Assembly (NCBI GenBank): GCA_949130495.1
Contig: OX422214.1
Coordinates: forward strand, 250,236,187-250,300,186
DNA length: 64,000 nucleotides
From: Sambucus nigra
Lineage: Eukaryota; Streptophyta; Magnoliopsida; Dipsacales; Adoxaceae
Direction of reading: 5' to 3'
The position numbers were made by a program, and so were the translations under genes. Below are positions 54,841 through 64,000 of this stretch, one piece after another. Below the pieces are notes generated by a model. It made no database searches and was not told the origin of the DNA. It saw only the letters and a list, made by a program, of their open reading frames with translations. Each line of letters opens with the position of its first letter. Positions within the stretch are counted from its first letter, which is position 1.

Positions 54841-55794
54841 TGTTGGTGATTTTTAAAATAAGTGAGTAAGAGTTTTTTGGGTGTAAGAGCTTGTCCCACA
54901 TTGGAAGTGTGAGGAAGAGGTGGGAAGCTAACCCAAATATAAAAAGGGATAGTGTCCCACATTGGAAAATGTACAAAGCTAAGTGTTACCACTAAGCTAT
55001 AAAAGGAGTGGGCAACCTTTGAGTCCCACATTGGAAAAATATTAAGAGTTTGTACGCTTAATAAGTACAAATGGAAGATGAAGAGTTAATTCACCTAGCA
55101 TTTAAGAGGCTATTCAAGAGACCTCAATACGGTGCGAAGCACCGTAAGCACACGCACACGCACGCGCGCGCGCGTGCGGGTGCGGGGCAGTGGGCTGTAG
55201 AGGCGCTCGTGGCGCACTTTGCACATCGCGTGTCCGCAGTGGTAGCGGGTTACCGGGATTCTTCCGGGTCGGATCGCGGTAGCTCGAGCGGGGTCACTTT
55301 TTGGTTGACCCGTGCAAAACCGATTCGGTATTAATTGCACCTGTTCCAAAATGACTTAAGACTGTTGGTAATCAACAGTCATACCATTTCGGAATTGATT
55401 AAGACTGTTAATCCAACAGCCATGACTCTTGAAGACAAAGCCTTTCATTATCTATAAATAAAGGCTGCCTAAAATGAATTTGCACATATAACAGATATTA
55501 CCCAGTTTCACAATTTCCAACCCTTGCTATTACTCTCTTACAATTTTCAGGAGATATAAATTATATTATTCTGTTTTGTGCACATAAACAGAATAAGAAC
55601 TTGATTGACTGTTCTTCGCTGCTGCATCCAAAGGCTGTCTTCAAATATACAAGTTGCAGGCAGTGCAAGTTGCTTCGTTGTATCTTGAGTACGGATTTGC
55701 GGATTCCCGTTTGTATACCGAAATTATTCGCGTGGGGCAAATACTGTATTTAGGAAAGTGACATCACGCCTTGAAGCTTTCTACTATCTATTCA
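54841..55794 (+). repeat. Copia 3' LTR
   Basis: 954 bp, preceded by a polypurine tract. TATA-like CTATAAAAGGAGTGG near 55002 and CTATAAATAAAGG near 55453. A GC-rich block of (CA/CG)n-type dinucleotides lies at 55148-55185. Three CCCACATTGGAA motifs at 54896, 54957 and 55026. Confidence 0.9.
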
Positions 55795-56640
55795 GAAGTT
55801 ACATTTTTGTATTGAAGTTGACATTATTGTGATATATAAAGAGTTCCATTTCTGTATTTGCATTCATAATATCCAACATAAAATTGAAGAAAATTACAAA
55901 ATTATTTATTCCGATAGTATCATATAGGATAATAGTGACGAAGGTAATTATAATAGATTATACACTTTTAAACCCTATAATATTGTTGGTTATGGATAGA
56001 GGACGTTCAACTTTTTAATATCAAAATCGTTCCTATATTAGTTAAGTTGATTTGTTTTCTTCTAGAATTACCAATTTTACTCTTATATTATAAATTTATA
56101 AAACAGTTTTTTACTTCCAACCATCAAACCTCTGAGTTTTCGATCTCCGAATTTTGAGGACTCCGGTCATTGGAGGGTTTCCGGTCACCGATACTCCGGT
56201 TGACAGACTGCAAATATAAATCTGCAATATAAAAACAGTAAAATAACTTTTTTTTAGTTTCTCAATACCAATAGTTTTGTTTCACCATTTAACATCTTAC
56301 CCCCTCCATATAATCGATGGATATACAAAGTTCAAAATCAAATTTGTTATTTATCACTAGAAAATGAATTCAGTGCAAAGTGTAAAATATTCACTTTATC
56401 CAAATAAAAACATTATTCGAACAACATTTAGCTATCACGAAGTTATTGCTTGAGCACAAGCCATTGATACAAAAGGTGGAATGTATTTTTTTGAACTTTG
56501 GACTCAACATAACTTGGACGATCGCCTAAAGTCGAGTTTACTAGTTTAACACATGATTGAACATCACGAATAATAAATAAATAATATTAGAAACACGAAT
56601 AATTTTTTTAAAATCAAATGGCTGATGATGTTTTAATTTA
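55795..56640. other. intergenic DNA right of the Copia element
   Basis: AT-rich. 56165-56197 repeats the 33-bp sequence at 37671 with one mismatch. No ORF of note. Confidence 0.4.
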
Positions 56641-57206
56641 AGGTTATTTGGGGTTTGATACCCATTAATTTTTGGACCAATTACCCAAAAGTCTCTCAAA
56701 TATTTTTTAATACACATTTAGTCCACGCCTTTTTATTTTGTTTCAAAAAGTCCCTCAAACACCCATTGAACCGATATTCTCTTATTTTTAAAGGTCCGTG
56801 CTAGCGGCATTCTCGTCCCCCCTCCCCCCCTCCCTCACTGCTGGAGCTCTGACGACCCTTACCAGAGCTCTTATTTTTGAGTGTTTTTATATTGTGAGAG
56901 ATTTTTTGGAACAAAATAAAAAGGATTGGACTAAACATGTATTTAAAAATGTTCGACGGACTATTTGGTATATGCCCCTTAATTTTTTATATTGACTTAA
57001 GCCTCGGACCTTTGCACTTCTTGGGGTTAAACACCGAAAATGAGTTTTAACAATGAAAAAAGTGTTGCAAAAGATACTCGGTAAATTTTTTACGACATTT
57101 ATTTTGTCCGTTAAAGTCTTTTTTGGTGTCAAACCTCAATAAATAAGATTTATGGGATCTAAACTCAATTGCAAATAATTAATGGAGGTGAATTCCAAAT
57201 AACCCT
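56641..57206. mobile_element. candidate MITE, 566 bp
   Basis: Left end AGGTTATTTGGGG, right end CCAAATAACCCT (reverse complement AGGGTTATTTGG). No clear target duplication. The interior has no coding capacity. Only a short inverted repeat supports it. Confidence 0.35.
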
Positions 57207-57809
57207 CCAATTTACTAGTTATGAATATCAATGTAAACACACAACACATTTGATAAATCAATTTGATTATGAGATATTATAGTATATAACTAAAGTTGAC
57301 AGCGGAACCAGATGTTGACATTTGTCGCTTTCACAATAGGACACATGTACAATTTTAATGACTCAAATTAAGTTAATCCCTTAAATATTTTTGTATTCGA
57401 CAGGCTGTAATCCAGCTACAAACTCCATTGAAATCCTCAACCTTCCAATACTCGTACTCTTCCTCTTCATCTCCCTCGGTTTGTCTCTCTCTCTAAATGT
57501 CTATCATTGTGACTATTGCAATGTCATCTCCCAACTATACCTATTTGGTCTCCCCTATCGCTCTCTTATAAGAAATCGATTATCAACAAAAACCTCTATG
57601 GCTACTGTGCACTCCATCGACCTAATTTCACAATTGTGCATTGTAAGAAATATGGGCTCATTTGTGTTGTAACATTGAAACATGATGTTATGGCTGCTTT
57701 TGAGATCGTTAATTGCAATGGTATTGAGGCGCAATGCCGGGTATCTAACCTATATGTTTATTTTATGATTATAGTCGATATTTCTATGATGTTTGCCTTG
57801 AGCTTTGAA
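57207..57809. other. gene-free stretch without recognised features
   Basis: Two overlapping open frames (57391-57827) exist, but neither resembles a known domain nor has a convincing start. Confidence 0.35.
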
Positions 57810-58840
57810 TCTCTGATAATATACTAGTAATATCCCAAACTTCATAAAGCATCCCTTATAATATTTTTCAAGGCTTTAAGGGATCATATTTTTTCTCATA
57901 GTGATATGATTGCTTGCTTTTATTATTTTATATTATTAGAATAATTTGGTTGCTTGCTTACTGGAAAATTACTATAATTTAAGTCATATTCACCTTAATT
58001 TTATGATTGGTCTGGGGTTCAGCCCCAACAATTTCAGTAGACAACACGCTAGGTTGTCAATTATATTTGAGATTACAACAACTAAATAAAGTGAAATCAA
58101 TGTATTCGTCACTGGTGCTGATTCTGATGTTGATTGGGTATGCTTCCACGTTCTCTTTGGTCTTCTATTTACCATTTAAATCTCATTTATTAAAACTAAT
58201 ACTAAACAACTTGATCCGGGTTAACTTCAATAATGTTTACAACTTAATTTTTGTTATGTTTTATTTAGTTACATATATGGAAGAAATTTAACTTCACAGA
58301 TGATATGTAAGTTCCTTTAACGTTTTTTTTCTATTCTTACATAATAAAAAATTCACCCAACTGTAGAAGTAGAAACAAAGGAAGGGGATAAAAAGAGAGC
58401 AAGTCTTATTTTTTTTTATCTCTCTCCTTCCCAGAGTTCGGTTGCTTTCTTGATATGGGTTAACTTCAATAATGTTAACAACTTCTTATTTTTTGTTACG
58501 CTTTATTTAGTTACACAATGAAAATGAAAATGAGAGGTATGTTGTAGGTGAAGACATGTTGGATCATGGATATGTGTCTTGGAGTGTCATGTCTAATCAA
58601 GGAGATTTTTTCGATGCCTATAAAAGTTAGTTATTCTTTTTTTTTTTTTTTGGTTTCTGTAGTTAAACTCACTTATTTGTGTAAGATTGATGGATCCATT
58701 CATGTGATAATTTTTTTTTTGAAAAATTACTCCCGCACTTTGATTTTTAAAGTTTAAGAACACTTTTTACCTACGTTTTACATTTACTATATAATAATTT
58801 TATTTATAACCCGCCACGCATCTCGTGGACTGCATACTAA
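57810..58840 (+). mobile_element. possible small Helitron (about 1 kb)
   Basis: Possible 5' end TCTCTGATAATATACTAGTA after A (57809). Possible 3' end ...GCATACTAA (58840) before T, with a 5-bp hairpin CCACG catct CGTGG at 58814-58828, 8 nt from the terminal CTAA. The interior has a duplicated block (58215-58275 and 58457-58517). No Rep/helicase frame. Confidence 0.4.
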
Positions 58841-59154
58841 TTATTAATTAAAGGATATAGGTGGAAACTCTCTACACAAATTCAATAACACTAACCAAGC
58901 ACAATAATACCCCTTTATAAATTAATTTAAACAAATCAACCCTCATTATTTATAGTATACTTGCTCATCACATGGAGAATAGAGAGATATCATATATAAA
59001 TATAAAACGATACCGGATTTGCGCAAGGATTTAGATGTTAAACATTATACCCCTCTTTGCATTAACTGAATTTACCCGTCACCGTCCACTCCACTTTTCC
59101 CAAGCTCTTGTCCCCCTCTATATATGAATCCAACTCATGCAGATATGCACACAC

Positions 59155-61448
59155 ATGGCGGTGAATTCAAGAGTGAGCACAGATCAACAGATCTTAAAGA
59201 AATGGCATGAAAGGGAGATTATTACTAGTCCTGAGAGAAAAGTATCTGTTATCTACTACCTCTCCCGTAATGGCCAACTCGACCATCCTCATTTCATGGA
59301 GCTCCCTCTCACTTCTTCCCAAGGACTCTATCTCAAAGGTAAATATAAACACCCACATCCATATATGCTAGCTTAACCAAGGTCTTAGGTTCGAGCCTTG
59401 GGAATGCAGCTGTGTTAAAATTTGGGAGGGAGAGCTTTGCCGCCCTTGTGGTCCTACCCGGCTTCAACAGGATTAGTCCCACGCCTAAAAAACGTGGGGA
59501 ACCTGTGGTCTAGACCAAAAAAAAAAATGTATATGTCTGGATGTGGTAAGGTTAAAAAAGTTTTACTGACATTTCAGTAATTAGATATATCTGTTTTCCC
59601 TTTTTGTTTGTTTCAGATGTCATAAAGAGATTGAACGCTCTCAGAGGAAAAGGAATGGCAAACATGTACTCCTGGTCCTCCAAACGGTAGGAAAAGAAAA
59701 GAAAATCAAACAAAAGCTCAAGTGTTATGAATCCTTTTTCATTTAGTATCTTGCAAAACTGGAATAGCCAGTTGATTCATTTAATGAAATTCCTTTCAAA
59801 GTATTTTATAATGAAATTTATGATTTCTTTATATTTGTTGCAAAAAGGAACTTGAAGCCTCCATTCCACATCTTTCGGGTTTTCTTCACAACCCCCTCAC
59901 ATTCAAGAGTTCATAATTTTTGGACTTCCGTCCGTCTTAAAATATAATATAGCATAACATGCAATTTTACCGTTACGAGTATCGCTACACTTACTTTACC
60001 AAAACTTTACATGACTTGTAGCATGGCCGAGCCCACATCATGGTACAAGCCGTTTAAAACCTGTCCAATACTTACCCGATAGTAACATCCGGTAAACAAA
60101 GCATTATTCTAATGTCATATTATGAATTTTGGACTCATAACCTTTTATGTAACATACATGGCCAATAATATTTTCATTCCACTTTTGATCCCTAAAAATA
60201 AATATTTGTTTACATTCGAGCCAGTAATTATAGCTGTTGAAGAGATATTGAAAATCATAACAATTGATATTTAAATCCTAAATTTACAAAATCTATATAA
60301 AAATATCATATTAGAAAATATTTTTGACATATCACGTATAGTATATGTCATATGAGTGAGGGAGTGACACCTGAAAAATGTTTGGGGCACATGAAGACAC
60401 CCTTAACCCTTAGGAACTTTAAACAGTACTCTAAGGTATGGGTGGCCATGGGAGGGCCCTGGACAGGCCCAGTCAAACTCAAGCCAGGCCTTAAAATATT
60501 TGAGCGATTCCAAATCCGCCCAGTCCCGACTCGAGCTTCATTATGTAATTTCAAGCCCGCCTAAGTTCAGAAGCTTCTTGCCCAAACCCGTTGTCCGGGT
60601 CAAGCACAATTATTTTTATTTAAATTTAATTGTTTAGTAAATTTATGACTTATTTTATTATTTAACAAATTTATTTTAGAATATCCTTATAAGACTAAGA
60701 GTAAATAAATCGGAAGAGTCATAAGACTTGAACTCATAAGACTTGGTCTAAGGCACCGTTTGAGGGCATAAGAAGAATATCTAGTATCGTCGAAGGAAAA
60801 TGACACGAAGTTAAATAGTGTTTGCCCAACTCAACTTTATTTTTTGTGTTCCTGCCAAATATACTGAATGATGATGAATTCAGGAGTTACAAAAACGGAT
60901 ACGTGTGGAATGATTTATCAGCAGATGACTTGATACATCCGATAAATGGCCAGGAATATGTCCTGAAAGGATCCGAGCTTCTTGAAACCTCTCTCAGCTT
61001 CAGATTAAACATGGAGAATAACAACTCTAGCGAAGATTATAATTTCCCTGCTATGCCCCGGAGAAGAAATGAATCATGGAGCTCAACTTCATTGGACATG
61101 AACTCTCAAGAATACAAAGTGTACAAAGCAGAATTAAAAGGAAAAGCTACAGACGCGGCAACACAGACTGGGGAAAGTGAAAGAAGAGCAGGTGTTAATG
61201 AGGAGCTGAACAGAGAAGAGTTATCTTCTTCCCCGCCTTCGAATGCTAGCTCAGAGGGTAGGAGTGTGTGTAGAGACGTTGATCAGTCTGCGGATATTAG
61301 AGAAGATAGACATCCGAGTGGGAGGATGAAGGCGTTGAAGCAGTTGATAGTTTGTGGGCCGTTTCCAACCGATGATTTTGGGATAATGGAGGATGAAGGG
61401 TGTTCCGCTCATGGCAAGAGACTGCATCGCCAACCATCGGAACGATGA
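59155..61448 (+). CDS. SOSEKI-like (DUF966) polarity protein, 3 exons, 272 aa
   Basis: Join of 59155-59338, 59617-59686 and 60884-61448, GT-AG introns. Residues about 29-119 form the DIX-like domain diagnostic of the family: [60 protein letters not shown], then [23 protein letters not shown] proteins polymerise through this domain and sit at polar sites of the plant cell cortex. The rest is Ser/Glu-rich and probably disordered, with [13 protein letters not shown] near residue 228 resembling the C-terminal family motif. At 272 aa it is on the short side for the family. An in-frame ATG lies 18 nt upstream (59137); MAV is chosen because the family begins that way. A TATA-like TATATATGA (59119) is very close to the start, so the true promoter may lie upstream. 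The paralogue (SOK1-5) cannot be assigned. Confidence 0.9.
59687..60883 (+). other. intron 2 of the SOSEKI-like gene
   Basis: 1.2 kb, AT-rich. A GC-richer block at 60436-60600 (GGGTGGCCATGGGAGGGCCC...CCCGTTGTCCGGGTC) stands out and may be a remnant of a hAT-like MITE. Ends not defined. Confidence 0.5.
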
Positions 61449-61893
61449 CAGTTTTTTTTCCAACAATAATCTTACTATTGCATATCGAATGTATGTACTA
61501 TATGTCTAGTCTTATAATGTTCAGTTTGGAGCATACCAATATCAAGTCTAATCTAAAAGTCCTTTGTTTTGGGAGTGTCGTTCGAGTCTAAATGAGAACC
61601 AATAGAGTATGAGGTACGCAATCTTATTTGTTTTTTTTAAGGAAATAATTTGAATAGAAGTAAAATTATTTTTGAATCTAAAACATAATTTGAATATTAC
61701 TAAATAAGTTCATTTGAAAAAAAGGCAACCTTAGTTGTGATCCCACCAAAGCTTTAAGGTCTAATTTTTTATAAAAAAAGTTACAAAGTAAATCATACAA
61801 GTTGGAAAATCAATGATTTTTTACATTTTTCTATCAAACAAAAATATAGAAAAATAGAAATACATGTGAAAATTTGTTTACGAAATATATATT
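61449..61893. other. 3' UTR and downstream AT-rich DNA of the SOSEKI-like gene
   Basis: No gene or repeat recognised; the polyadenylation site cannot be placed. Confidence 0.4.
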
Positions 61894-61897
61894 TTAC

Positions 61898-61931
<34 letters not shown>
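61898..61931. repeat. (AC)n microsatellite
   Basis: About 17 CA dinucleotide units. Confidence 0.88.
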
Positions 61932-61934
<3 letters not shown>

Positions 61935-61939
61935 CCGCA

Positions 61940-62600
61940 TTATGAAATATATGAAATATACGAAATATATGCATATATAAAATATTCAAATTATATAGAT
62001 ATATGAAATATACAAAAATAAATATATAAATATATGAAATATACAAAAAAATATTGAAAATATTTAAAAAATATAGGAAATATATGAAATATTCAAAAAG
62101 ATATACAAAATATATGAAAAATGCAAAATATTAAAAAAAAATATACAAAAGATATGAAATATACGAAGAAAATATACACATTATACGATATATTTTAAAA
62201 AATATACGAAATATATATAATATTAAAAAATATATTAAATATAAGAAATATATGAAAATTTATGAAATATATTACATATACAAAATATATTAAATATACA
62301 AAATATATACATATACGAAATATATTAAATATAAATATATGAAATATATTAAATACACAAAATGTATACATATATGAAATATACACAATATACGAAATAT
62401 GTATATATACTAAAATATGTAAGTGTACGAAATATTTAAATATATGGAATATATTAAATATACGAAATATATACATATATATGAAATATACGCAATATAC
62501 GAAAGATACATATGTACTAAAATATATGAAATATACAAAACAAATACATATATAAAATATACGAAATAGATATATTTATATATTTATGAAATATATAGAG
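61940..62600. repeat. AT-rich minisatellite (ATATACGAAATAT-like)
   Basis: Imperfect head-to-tail repeats of ATATGAAATATACGAAATAT and variants over about 650 bp. Apparent minus-strand frames rich in Tyr, Ile and Phe are products of the repeat. Confidence 0.75.
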
Positions 62601-63400
62601 TTTTAAAAAAATGGTTTTGAATGATTTGCCATCCAAAGGTGGCAAATAACACCCCCCTCCCCCGAAAAAAAAGAAAGAAACGATTTCTACCCAAAGGTAA
62701 TGAATTGTGCTTAAGGGGCGTTGTACATGAAAAATAAATTTCAAGTCATATTAAGGCTATCAAACAGTCCAAAAGTTGAAAATTTTCAAAATTTTTCAAC
62801 TTTTTGAAATTTGCCTTGGAATTTAGGAGCTATCAAATAGGGCTAACGTCTATTTTAATGTCAGTCCTTATGTTTTAACGTGGACCTCAAATTCTTCTCA
62901 TACTCCATGTTGATTCCAAAATAGAAAACTGAGCCAACATTCCAACATGGTCAAAATAATATTTTTTACTCTATATAATCACTCCTTAGTATCCCCATGC
63001 GTATCAAATGTGTTAAGATTTGAAACATACATAAACATCCTTTTATTATAAAGTCCTTTCATATTTGTACCATTTTAATTCAAAGTAATAAATGAACCTT
63101 AAAAAATCAAACCAAATTTATTAGTAGATTTTTTTTCTCTCTATTGAGCTAACATCATATATAAAAATTACTCCAAATTATTTACCATTATTACTTGAAG
63201 GGACTATGAGTGGGGCAGGCCATGCGGCATGACACGTGCCACTAGGAGAGTTGTAGGAATCAGGCCGTCCAGTAATCATGGAGCGGCTAGTAGCAAATCA
63301 AGGAACATGATGTTGGATGCGACCGAATGCAACTTCAATACCATTCTACCACCTTTAAGATAAAATCAAAGACGACGATCGATCATTATGAGAAAATGCC
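62601..63400. other. AT-rich gene-free stretch
   Basis: Includes a small inverted repeat at about 62772-62810 (AAAAGTTGAAAATTTTC...AATTTTTCAACTTTTTG). No supported gene. Confidence 0.4.
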
Positions 63401-63645
63401 TAAAACCCTAGGACTATTCTATCTATAAATATGCATGACCTTAATGTTCTAGGGTATCGTATTGCACATTATTATATTCATGACTTAAACTCTCAGATAG
63501 CAACCCTAGTGCTCCACGTTGTTTTCTTCTTCTCTCCTAAGTAATAATATTGTACTCTCCCTTCCTCGTAGACGTATGCAAGCCGACCTGTCGAACCAGG
63601 TATATGTGTATGTTAATTTCCAATACCGCGCTTATATATGGGGCC
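63225..63645 (+). mobile_element. possible LTR remnant
   Basis: A TATA-like CTATAAATATGCATG (63424) followed by CTCGTAGACGTATGCAAGCC and GTCGAACCAGGTATA (about 63566-63605), resembling the R-U5 motif of plant LTRs (GTGGACGTAGGC...GCCGAACCACGTA). No PBS, partner LTR or pol sequence is seen; the element would extend beyond the window or is truncated. Confidence 0.4.
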
Positions 63646-64000
63646 AAATTTGTAATTAACATTGTTACCAGATTGATATCTGCTATCACTAGAGAATACA
63701 AACCCTCATTGAAAATGAATGCCCACCAATCTTATTGTTTCCATGCTAAAAGCCGCATTTTATTAGAGGTTCTAGTTGTAAGGAGTGAACAAAATGCTTT
63801 TAAGTCCCCTCCACCTCCCTATGATGCAAGGTCTAGGGGACGCACGCCATTGAGGTCTAGTCTTAGACGTCGATGTAACATTCCCTCTGCAGACCCCCCT
63901 ACTAGGAATGTAGCGTCACACTCGGTCAACTTTTATGAGTAATATTTGAAGGAATGAGATGAGGAAACTTCTTAGTTGAAGAGGTAGCTAACCGAGAAGT
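63646..64000. other. right window edge, nothing recognised
   Basis: One open frame covers 63550-63942 on the plus strand but overlaps the LTR-like motif and has no recognisable domain. Confidence 0.3.

Larger units (their letters stand above)
38221..55794 (+). mobile_element. Copia LTR retrotransposon, degenerate, split by an Athila insertion
   Basis: LTRs at 38221-39171 and 54841-55794, both TGTTGG...TATTCA. The 3' LTR is preceded by a polypurine tract (GGTGGAGGAA). Between the left LTR and 51696 lies the whole Athila element. The Copia PBS, gag and most of the protease are absent. The remaining pol (51696-54317) runs in the plus direction. LTRs differ by many substitutions and small indels (roughly 4-5 percent by eye), so it is older than the Athila. 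No target duplication: TAAAA on the left, GAAGT on the right. Confidence 0.88.

Noticed and set aside
57391..57827. Two overlapping plus-strand frames
   Set aside because: Neither matches a known family and they overlap in different frames; no promoter or splice support.
62195..62744. Frames rich in Tyr, Ile and Phe
   Set aside because: They are translations of the AT minisatellite.
63550..63942. 130-aa frame near the right edge
   Set aside because: It overlaps an LTR-like R-U5 motif and shows no recognisable domain; listed only as unannotated sequence.

Overview
The window is nuclear DNA of a flowering plant. Evidence: spliced genes with GT-AG introns for two plant-specific families (a PHIP1-like RNA-binding protein and a SOSEKI/DUF966 polarity protein), embedded in plant-type transposable elements (Athila Gypsy, Copia, L1 LINE with a plant RNase H, PIF/Harbinger, hAT, Helitron, Tourist-like MITEs). 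The species cannot be fixed; base composition and element families suggest a eudicot. I recognise no rRNA, tRNA, CRISPR or bacterial feature.

Layout. 1-7.3 kb: AT-rich, gene-free DNA with a non-autonomous Helitron (731-4258), a hAT MITE with a perfect 8-bp target duplication (4626-5183), microsatellites, and two tandem Tourist-like MITEs abutting the first gene. 7.44-26.76 kb: a four-exon PHIP1-like gene (509 aa; two RRMs, an 18-aa tandem repeat array, one CCHC knuckle). Its second intron is about 17.1 kb and carries a decayed Gypsy gag-protease piece, a Helitron end, and an unusual 9.86-kb PIF/Harbinger element (15658-25521). That element has a TTA duplication, both usual Harbinger genes (Myb/NAM-like and DDE transposase, divergent), extra Myb-like and duplicated unknown ORFs, and a plant mobile domain (PMD) gene, all degenerate. 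27.7-36.5 kb: a full-length minus-strand L1 LINE (28458-35025, 13-bp target duplication) between two inverted copies of one Tourist-like MITE, then a third copy of the foldback MITE seen near 7.1 kb. 38.2-55.8 kb: an old Copia element into which a young, almost intact Athila-type Gypsy element (39169-51695) is nested. The Athila has LTRs differing at about 8 of 1593 positions, an open 1860-aa gag-pol and a separate 395-aa downstream ORF. The left Copia/Athila junction is rearranged: 9 bp of the Athila LTR and the whole Copia PBS-gag region are missing. 57.8-58.8 kb: a possible small Helitron. 59.16-61.45 kb: a three-exon SOSEKI-like gene (272 aa). 61.4-64 kb: AT-rich minisatellite and a possible LTR remnant.

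The two host genes look functionally unrelated. PHIP1-type proteins bind RNA at the forming cell plate; SOSEKI proteins form polar polymers at the cell cortex. Most of the window records serial insertion: Helitron and hAT elements into repeats, Gypsy and Harbinger into an intron, Athila into Copia. The most unusual object is the Harbinger element with PMD cargo. The best candidate for a still-active element is the Athila.
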